Origin: an uncultured Prevotellaceae bacterium
GTDB lineage: Bacteria > Bacteroidota > Bacteroidia > Bacteroidales > Bacteroidaceae
DNA: 64,000 nt
Assembly: GCA_902799905.1 (NCBI GenBank)
Contig: CADCCB010000017.1
Coordinates: 41,036-105,035, forward strand
Direction: 5' to 3'
Below are positions 58,957 through 64,000 of the stretch, one piece after another; position 1 is the first letter of the stretch; each line of letters opens with the position of its first letter. The translations under genes were made by a program, and so were the position numbers. The notes below the pieces were generated by a model. The model did not search any database. It was not told the DNA's origin and saw only the letters and a program-made list of their open reading frames with translations.

Positions 58957-61900
58957 TTACTTTACTGAAAGTTCAAATTCTCCCTTGTCGAGCCAGTACT
59001 TGCCGTCATCGACGATGGACTGGAGCACGAGTTCCACCTCGCGCTTGGGCAGGGTGTTGCCCTCGTCGTCCATAGCCTCTTCGATGACCAGGTCTTCGCG
59101 GCTCTCGTAGTAGTTGCGCGAGAGGGTGATGCGCAGCGACGGGCGCGACGAGTGGTTGTAGATGGCATAGAGCGGACGTGCCTGATAGAGCGGCGAGTTG
59201 AACTGCTTGCAGCCGATGAATGCAGGGAAGACGGCGATGTCGATGGTGGCAGAGCCGTTGGTAGGCGTGAGGAAGGAAGTTGGAACCTGCTGGCGGCGTG
59301 AATTGTAATTACCTAAGTAGCAGGCTGTTGACTTCATATTCTTAATCATTCTGCTGAAGTCTATGCTCATGCCGTTGAAGCCCTGGTTGGCGGCCAAGAA
59401 GCCCACCATACCGCCTACGGCCACTACCGACTTCTGGTCGTAGAAGTAGCCCTGTCCGTCGGCAAATGGATACCAGGTGCCGATGCGGTAGTCGTTCAGA
59501 CGAATCAGACGGTCGGGCGACGTGGGTATGTACTTGATGAAGAGTTCGGTGATGGCATCGAGCGACGAGGGACGTCCTGCCAGGATGAGCACGTCGCAGT
59601 GGTGGGCATAGAGCACCACGGAGAGTTGTTTCATCAGCGGTTCCATCGTGTTCTTGACGATGGTGGCTACCTCCTGCGGGTCGAAACGCCAGTTCAGTTC
59701 TGTGAACGAGAAGCCGAAGTGGTGCTCGAAGTATTCCAGCAGGTAGTCGGCAGGCTTCAGTTTGCCGAAGAGGTCGTCGAAGGTGAAGGTGCGCAGCGGA
59801 CGGTGCAGGCGCAGGTGCTCCATGAAGGTCTGTGCGATGGGCACAGAGATCTGCGTGTTGAAGTCCACGCGGCAGCGGCGGTCGCGATGGGTCATCATCG
59901 AACTGTCGAAGCCGAAGAAGTCGCGCAGCAGGTTCGAGGCGAAGGCCTTCAGCAGCATCGTGCGGCGTTCTGGGTTGGTCTTCTCGTTGACGATGTCGTA
60001 CATCTTGCTCCTGTATACCTGATTATCCTTCAGGCAGGGGAGTGACTGCAAATCTTCATCGCTCATGTTCTTCAGACGTGTGTAAACTGCGCTGAAGATA
60101 TTGCCCTGGTTGGGGTTGTCGTGCTCCTTGCCCTCAATCACGAGGTTCTGCACCAGGTTGTGCAGTATCTCGTCACCTGCCAGGTAGAAACTGTCCCAGT
60201 AGATGGGGGTGGGCACCAGTTTGCTGCGGCCCTCGCCGTAGTACTGGTAGGAGCATATCATAACGTCGGTCGTACCGGCGCCGATGTCGATGGAGCCGAT
60301 GGTCAGCGACTTGCCCTCGTAGCCCTCGGCTTTCTCCTCTGGGCGCACGTGGCCCTTCAGTTCGATGAACTTGTTGATTTCACCGCTATAGCGCTGGGCA
60401 ATCTCGGCATAGAGATAGACCAGTTGGCAGCAGGAGGCCTCGTCGAAACTCCACATGCGGTCCTTCGAGTCCATCTCGTCGTCCTTGATGCGGAGCGATG
60501 CCGAGGTGGGCGTGACGGTGGGCGAGCCGAAGGCTGGCGTGCAATGCTGCAGGGCCTCGATGGCGTTCTCAGCACAGCGGCGCAGTTTCTCTTGCTCCTT
60601 GCGTGGCATAGCCGTCGGACAGGTGATGATGATGTTGCGCAGCAGTCGCTTGCAGTCCATGTTGCCGTGCTTGGTGCGGAACTTGATGCTGTTGATCTGC
60701 GTGGTGGCCTGCTGCAGTATCTCGATGAGCACGAAGGTCATCAGCGAGGCGCGCGAGTAGTTGCCGCCGTCCAGGTTGTCGTCGTTGCCGTCAGGGCCTA
60801 TGTAGTTGCCTGAGTGGTCGAACAGGTCCGACAGGCGCGCGATATATATATTGTCGGCCAGGCGTATGTTGCTGGGGTCGTCGACGGTGGTCAGGAACTC
60901 CCAGCGGCCGTCATAGGGCTTCTCGTCCCACAGGTAGCGCTTCGGACTGGAGTAGTTGGTGGTCTTCTCGCTCATGCCGTCCTCCTCCAGCGAGCGGTAC
61001 ACCAGTCGCTTGGCCTCGTCGCCCACGCGCACCAGGCTCTTCCACTCGAAGGCATCGTTGTCCAGCACGATGGCGTTGCCGAAGTCGGCCTTGCGGAATG
61101 CCAGTCGCATGTCGAACGACTTCTCGTAGGTGATGCTGGGGTCGGAGAGGTCGCGTATCTCGAGCATGGCGGCCTTGGTGAAGTCGCCCTCCTCGAATAG
61201 CACGCCGCAGGTGCGCGAGTTGCCGATGTCCAGCACCAGGTCCACATCGATGGTCTTGCGCGTATTGTTGTGCAGCATGACGTCGGGGGCTGCTCCCAGG
61301 TTGCGTATGAAGTTCACCAGGTAGATGTAGTAGCCGATGTACTTGCGCGACTCGGTGCGGTTGAACTGTCCCAGCAGCGAGGAGAAATAGTCGGAGAATG
61401 ACGAGAAATAGTCGCTCACCGACATGAAGTCCAGCAGTTCGTCGGCACGGTTGCAAAGGCAGAACTCCTTCTGGTCGTCCTCGTCGTCGTAGAAGAACGG
61501 CTGCTTGTAGTGCACCAGCGACTCGTCCATATCGTCGCTGAAGTAGATGGTGTTCGAACGCTCTGCCAGCGGGTCAGGGTCGCCCAGCGTGGTGTCGAAG
61601 GCCCACAGGAAGCGGTAGCGCATGTTGCCCTTCTTGCTGCCTTCGCCCAGACAGTCTATGCGCACGCGGCACCAGGTGAAGGGGTCGCCAGCCGTCATGC
61701 CGTCCATCTCTTTCTCGAACATCGGCATGGGCAGCCACTTGCCCAGTATCAGGTCGAAGGCGGTGTTGATGTTGCCGTTTTGGTCTTTCACGCGGTAGCC
61801 AGCCAGCGAGTTGATGTTGAAGATCTCGCTGTCACCGTCGTGGTAGGAGGAGAAGAGGGCCGTCGACTCGTCTTTCTTCATCTTGATGAGGCCGGCATCG

Positions 61901-62154
61901 TCCAGTTCCTCCCTGCCGTTGGGGCGTTTCTCTGTCATGTCGCTCTGGCGCAGTTCGGTCAGGGGGATGTAGAGACCTTCCTGGCTGTGGTAGTAAAGCA
62001 GGTCGAAGATTTGCTCGCCCGTGATGAAGTCTGTGGTCTCACAGAAGGCGTACTTCAGGATTTTCCCGTTAGGGAAAGCCAGTTGCTCGGCTGGGTTGAA
62101 TTCTTTCTCGGTAGCGATGAAATGAATTCCGCTGTTGGCAATTAGATGTTCCAT
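58957..62154 (-). CDS. SrfB-like actin/Hsp70-fold ATPase
   Basis: A 1065-aa protein. The central region has the three signatures of the actin/Hsp70 ATPase fold: phosphate-1 VLDIGNSRTCGVL (about 307-319), phosphate-2 GSIDIGAGTTDVM (about 620-632) and an adenosine motif VLILAGRPSSLDAI (about 855-868). Around 300 residues precede the fold and about 190 follow it. Length, motifs and the following SrfC-like gene suit the SrfB family. ATG 62154 is preferred; an in-frame TTG at 62172 would add six residues. It is the first gene of the operon behind the promoter at 62230-62261. It may form filaments or act as a nucleotide switch for SrfC; both ideas are inference. Confidence 0.68.
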   Translation of the reverse strand: MEHLIANSGIHFIATEKEFNPAEQLAFPNGKILKYAFCETTDFITGEQIFDLLYYHSQEGLYIPLTELRQSDMTEKRPNGREELDDAGLIKMKKDESTALFSSYHDGDSEIFNINSLAGYRVKDQNGNINTAFDLILGKWLPMPMFEKEMDGMTAGDPFTWCRVRIDCLGEGSKKGNMRYRFLWAFDTTLGDPDPLAERSNTIYFSDDMDESLVHYKQPFFYDDEDDQKEFCLCNRADELLDFMSVSDYFSSFSDYFSSLLGQFNRTESRKYIGYYIYLVNFIRNLGAAPDVMLHNNTRKTIDVDLVLDIGNSRTCGVLFEEGDFTKAAMLEIRDLSDPSITYEKSFDMRLAFRKADFGNAIVLDNDAFEWKSLVRVGDEAKRLVYRSLEEDGMSEKTTNYSSPKRYLWDEKPYDGRWEFLTTVDDPSNIRLADNIYIARLSDLFDHSGNYIGPDGNDDNLDGGNYSRASLMTFVLIEILQQATTQINSIKFRTKHGNMDCKRLLRNIIITCPTAMPRKEQEKLRRCAENAIEALQHCTPAFGSPTVTPTSASLRIKDDEMDSKDRMWSFDEASCCQLVYLYAEIAQRYSGEINKFIELKGHVRPEEKAEGYEGKSLTIGSIDIGAGTTDVMICSYQYYGEGRSKLVPTPIYWDSFYLAGDEILHNLVQNLVIEGKEHDNPNQGNIFSAVYTRLKNMSDEDLQSLPCLKDNQVYRSKMYDIVNEKTNPERRTMLLKAFASNLLRDFFGFDSSMMTHRDRRCRVDFNTQISVPIAQTFMEHLRLHRPLRTFTFDDLFGKLKPADYLLEYFEHHFGFSFTELNWRFDPQEVATIVKNTMEPLMKQLSVVLYAHHCDVLILAGRPSSLDAITELFIKYIPTSPDRLIRLNDYRIGTWYPFADGQGYFYDQKSVVAVGGMVGFLAANQGFNGMSIDFSRMIKNMKSTACYLGNYNSRRQQVPTSFLTPTNGSATIDIAVFPAFIGCKQFNSPLYQARPLYAIYNHSSRPSLRITLSRNYYESREDLVIEEAMDDEGNTLPKREVELVLQSIVDDGKYWLDKGEFELSVK

Positions 62155-62229
62155 CAATCTATAGTTTATCAATTATTTTGTTTTCGGGTAGTAAGGCCTA
62201 GCCGCTTGTGTGCAGGCACGTTCAATTTG

Positions 62230-62261
62230 CAAATTTAAGGATTTTTTTCTATGCGAGCAAA
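62230..62261 (-). promoter_or_regulatory. Promoter of the Srf-like operon
   Basis: Minus strand: TTTG at 62261-62258, exactly 20 nt, then TAAATTTG at 62237-62230, a full match to the Bacteroidetes consensus. The leader to ATG 62154 is about 70 nt. No other strong promoter was found in the gaps of the downstream genes, which are 2-28 nt. Confidence 0.75.
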
Positions 62262-62294
62262 TATTTCGGCACTTTTTTTCGAAAAACTTGCTCT

Positions 62295-62756
62295 TTATCG
62301 GCTGTGGCCGTATTTCAAGCGGCGTTCACGGGGGCTCATGCGCGCATATTGGCGCCATTCCGTGGCCTCGTTGTGCTTCAGGTAGTCCAGGTCGTGCTCA
62401 TGGGCGTAGGCCTCCAGTTCGAAGGGGTTCAGCCTGTAGGCGGCGTTGCGCATCTTCAGGTTCTGGGGTAGGGCAGTCAGGGTGTACCATCCGTAGAGCA
62501 GGTAGAACAGCAGCCACGAGTCGTGGGTCGACTGTGCCTGTCTCAGATGTATCATCTCGTGGTTCTTCATGTGGCTCCCCTTGCGCTCGAAGCCCCTCGC
62601 CTCATCGTCGCTTGGTGCCAGTATGTTGCCGAAGAAGGTCAGTCCGGCATAGCCCTTGCGCAGCAGCAGACTGTTGCGTACTATCGGCATGTCGCTGATC
62701 CGGCTTGGTCGGCGTGCGTGCCAGATGAGTGATACTATATTAAATAGTTTATTCAA
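62295..62756 (-). CDS. Putative zinc metallopeptidase-like membrane-associated protein
   Basis: A 153-aa protein. MKNHEMIHLRQAQ carries an HExxH zinc motif (HEMIH), followed by a hydrophobic stretch (WLLFYLLYGWYTL) and NPFELEAYAHE, where the Glu could be the third ligand, a layout typical of small gluzincin-like proteins. A Cys-free, short protein of this kind recurs in Bacteroidales, as I recall. The start is TTG 62756 as drawn (NKLFNIVSLIWHARRPSRISD looks coding); ATG 62690 is the alternative. A TACCTTTG box on the minus strand at 62869-62862 is a possible promoter core. It ends close upstream of the Srf operon promoter but has its own transcript. Confidence 0.65.
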   Translation of the reverse strand: MNKLFNIVSLIWHARRPSRISDMPIVRNSLLLRKGYAGLTFFGNILAPSDDEARGFERKGSHMKNHEMIHLRQAQSTHDSWLLFYLLYGWYTLTALPQNLKMRNAAYRLNPFELEAYAHEHDLDYLKHNEATEWRQYARMSPRERRLKYGHSR

Positions 62757-62972
62757 TGTCTGTTTCTAAATTATTGGTTAATAGATATATATGTTTTATT
62801 CATAACAGAGTATCACTATATCCTCAGTTATCTTGTTTCCCTTTCTCGTCCGTCATGCATGCAAAGGTACACTTTTTCTTCTAATATAGTATGCAAAAGA
62901 CGAGATTTTTTTGCAGGTCGCTTGACTTTTACTGGTCTTGATAACAGGGACTTCGCCGTTTGGAGGCATTGG

Positions 62973-63013
62973 ACTTGGGACATACTTGGGACAACTTGGG
63001 ACAGCTTGGGACA
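62973..63013. repeat. Tandem ~10-bp repeat ACTTGGGACA x4
   Basis: Four units (ACTTGGGACA, T, ACTTGGGACA, ACTTGGGACA, GCTTGGGACA) lie in the noncoding stretch 62870-63248, upstream of the metallopeptidase-like gene. No convincing gene was found in this gap. Confidence 0.8.
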
Positions 63014-63082
63014 TCAAATCATTTTGTACGTCCTCCCTGTTCAGCGCTGCAAAAGAGAACTCAAATTTGGTTTTGTTTGAAC

Positions 63083-63133
63083 ACGAATCGCACGTAATCG
63101 CTTTAGCGCTTTTACCAAGCGTAGCGACTAAAA
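63083..63133. repeat. Dispersed ~52-bp repeat, copy 2 (inverted)
   Basis: The reverse complement matches 33965-34016 over about 52 nt with a few differences; shared words include TAAAAGCGCT and GCGATTACGTG. Confidence 0.7.
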
Positions 63134-63145
63134 GAATCGTACGAA

Positions 63146-63233
63146 TTTTTTCTTTCCTTGAATTATTCGTGAAATTAGTGTAATTCGTGTTTTTTCTTTC
63201 CTTGAATTATTCGTGAAATTAGTGTAATTCGTG
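63146..63233. repeat. Perfect 44-bp tandem duplication
   Basis: Positions 63146-63189 and 63190-63233 are identical. Each unit begins TTTTTTCTTTCCTTGAATTA and contains TTCGTGAAATTAGTGTAATT. It ends 15 nt before the stop of the HU-like gene on the minus strand, so it lies in that gene's 3' region. Confidence 0.9.
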
Positions 63234-63248
63234 TTCGTTAAACTTAGA

Positions 63249-63725
63249 TTAGGGGTTCACGGGTTCCACGTTCATGGCATTGTCGTGCGTCTCCTCGAAC
63301 ACCACATCCTTGACCAGTCGCTTGGCGTTGATGTACTTCTGCACGACCTGGCCCTGCTTGTTCTTGCCCTGTCCCACCACGATGCGCTCGGTCTCGGGGG
63401 TGAAGATCACGCGGCGGGTGGTGATGGTGGCGGCACTGACGTCCTCAGCCTTGGCCACGCCCACGCTGGAGAAGCCGACCTTGAAGATGCCCAGTCCGGC
63501 CAGGCGCACCTTCTGTCCCAGTTCCAAGAAGTGCTTCACGGCCTCGCCCAGTTCGTCGAGGGCGCCCTTGATGTCGCTTCGCTTCAGGGATGCCTGGGTC
63601 TGGATGAATTCGGCGATGTCGTCGGTCTCGATGAAATGCTCGTCATAGACGGGCGATGCATAGTACTTGCCGTAGGCTGTGCTCTCGGCGTTGTTGTTCT
63701 TTTTCTTAATGTACTTCTGACTCAT
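63249..63725 (-). CDS. HU-like DNA-binding protein (Bacteroidetes HU-HIG type)
   Basis: A 158-aa protein. The N-terminal extension is basic (MSQKYIKKKNNN) and is followed by an HU-type fold: IAEFIQTQASLKRSDIKGAL and LDELGEAVKHFLELGQKVRL (the helical body) and GLGIFKVGFSSVG, then RRVIFTPETERI near the DNA-binding arm. Length and sequence style fit the HU-related 'HIG' proteins frequent in Bacteroidales, which are thought to shape chromosomal DNA. It stands alone between repeat-rich gaps. A period-7 array lies 8 nt upstream of its start. Confidence 0.88.
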   Translation of the reverse strand: MSQKYIKKKNNNAESTAYGKYYASPVYDEHFIETDDIAEFIQTQASLKRSDIKGALDELGEAVKHFLELGQKVRLAGLGIFKVGFSSVGVAKAEDVSAATITTRRVIFTPETERIVVGQGKNKQGQVVQKYINAKRLVKDVVFEETHDNAMNVEPVNP

Positions 63726-63733
63726 AGTTTTTT

Positions 63734-63789
63734 GGTTTGAGGTTTGAGATTTGAGGTTTGAGATTTGAGATTTGAGATTGGAGATTTCT
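63734..63789. repeat. Period-7 array (GGTTTGA/GATTTGA x8)
   Basis: Eight consecutive 7-nt units (GGTTTGA, GGTTTGA, GATTTGA, GGTTTGA, GATTTGA, GATTTGA, GATTGGA, GATTTCT-like) sit 8 nt upstream of the HU-like start codon, so they lie in its leader. Confidence 0.85.
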
Positions 63790-64000
63790 TTCAGTCGCTT
63801 CGCTTGGTGAAAGCGAGCGGAGCTCGAGCGGAGATTTAACCCCGCGCGCTTGATACTAAACTCTTACTCACTTATCACTTCTCCGTTTTTTTAATTCTTA
63901 ATTTAAGTTTCGGTTGTTAACAAAAACCTTAAAAACCCCTCTGCCGATGTCTTGACTCTTCGAGTTTCTGTGCCGATCTCATGGCTTTGTGCCTGTGAGC
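63789..64000. other. Noncoding right end with a partial copy of the dispersed repeat
   Basis: 63789-63815 (TTTCAGTCGCTTCGCTTGGT and on) matches the first 27 nt of the repeat at 33965, followed by the palindrome-rich AGCGAGCGGAGCTCGAGCG. I see no gene from here to the window edge. Confidence 0.5.

Noticed and set aside
62973-63233. Possible CRISPR array, because of regularly repeated units
   Set aside because: The units are 10 bp and 44 bp in direct contact with no unique spacers, and no cas gene is in the window.

Overview
The window looks like chromosomal DNA of a Prevotella-type member of the Bacteroidales. Supporting signs are gldE next to ssb, an SSB and other proteins of Bacteroidetes type, an HU-like protein of the Bacteroidetes kind, secreted proteins with the 'DLQGRKV...GLYI' type of C-terminal tail, and at least eight copies of the Bacteroidetes promoter (TTTG or TTG, 19-21 nt, TAnnTTTG). 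No rRNA, CRISPR array, transposase or phage gene was found.

Layout. 1-3600: tryptophan operon on the minus strand (trpB-trpE-trpG-trpD, leaving the window at the left edge), preceded by a promoter, an 18-codon leader peptide with three consecutive Trp codons, and an attenuator hairpin. 3734-10291: two co-transcribed secreted polysaccharide hydrolases, a GH128-like beta-glucanase with a beta/gamma-crystallin-like domain and a second clan-A-type hydrolase with ricin, Fn3 and LamG modules. 10312-10786: four tRNA genes (Gly, Leu, Leu, Gly). 10825-13132: conserved unknown, ssb, gldE. 13134-23603: clostripain-like lipoprotein, GH25 lysozyme, biotin-carboxylase-partner-like enzyme, a lipoprotein, an outer-membrane beta-barrel receptor with a C69 dipeptidase, tRNA-Arg, and a small LolA-like secreted protein. 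23600-33350: recJ-recQ, secreted C1B peptidase, WG-repeat and Sel1-repeat proteins, aminopeptidase P, patatin. 33351-40330: repeat-rich DNA around a 60-aa peptide gene, an 1856-aa adhesin-like surface protein, and a 44-aa membrane peptide behind a structured leader. 40368-44260: membrane AraC-type regulator with eptA-like phosphoethanolamine transferase, then trpS.

44277-62154 is the most unusual part: thirteen closely spaced minus-strand genes behind one strong promoter (62230-62261). In transcript order they encode an actin/Hsp70-fold protein resembling SrfB, a large P-loop protein resembling SrfC, a membrane-anchored subtilisin with a propeptide, a multi-pass membrane protein, a second P-loop GTPase-like protein, a proline-linker membrane protein, two envelope helical proteins, an Ig-like/Pro-Glu-linker membrane protein, a DUF1294 protein, a DUF2135/YfaP-like protein, a patatin lipase and trmD. 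I read the first eleven as one envelope-spanning NTPase-driven machine of unknown purpose; the lipase may be its effector.

A second pattern runs through the window. Short arrays with a strict 7-nt period, each locus with its own heptamer, lie beside start or stop codons or inside genes (trpE, recQ, aminopeptidase P, the AraC-type regulator and the adhesin) without breaking the frame. Three of them are arranged as an array followed by its reverse complement. Other dispersed repeats, including a roughly 52-bp element present at 33965 and 63083, add to a genome rich in small repeats.
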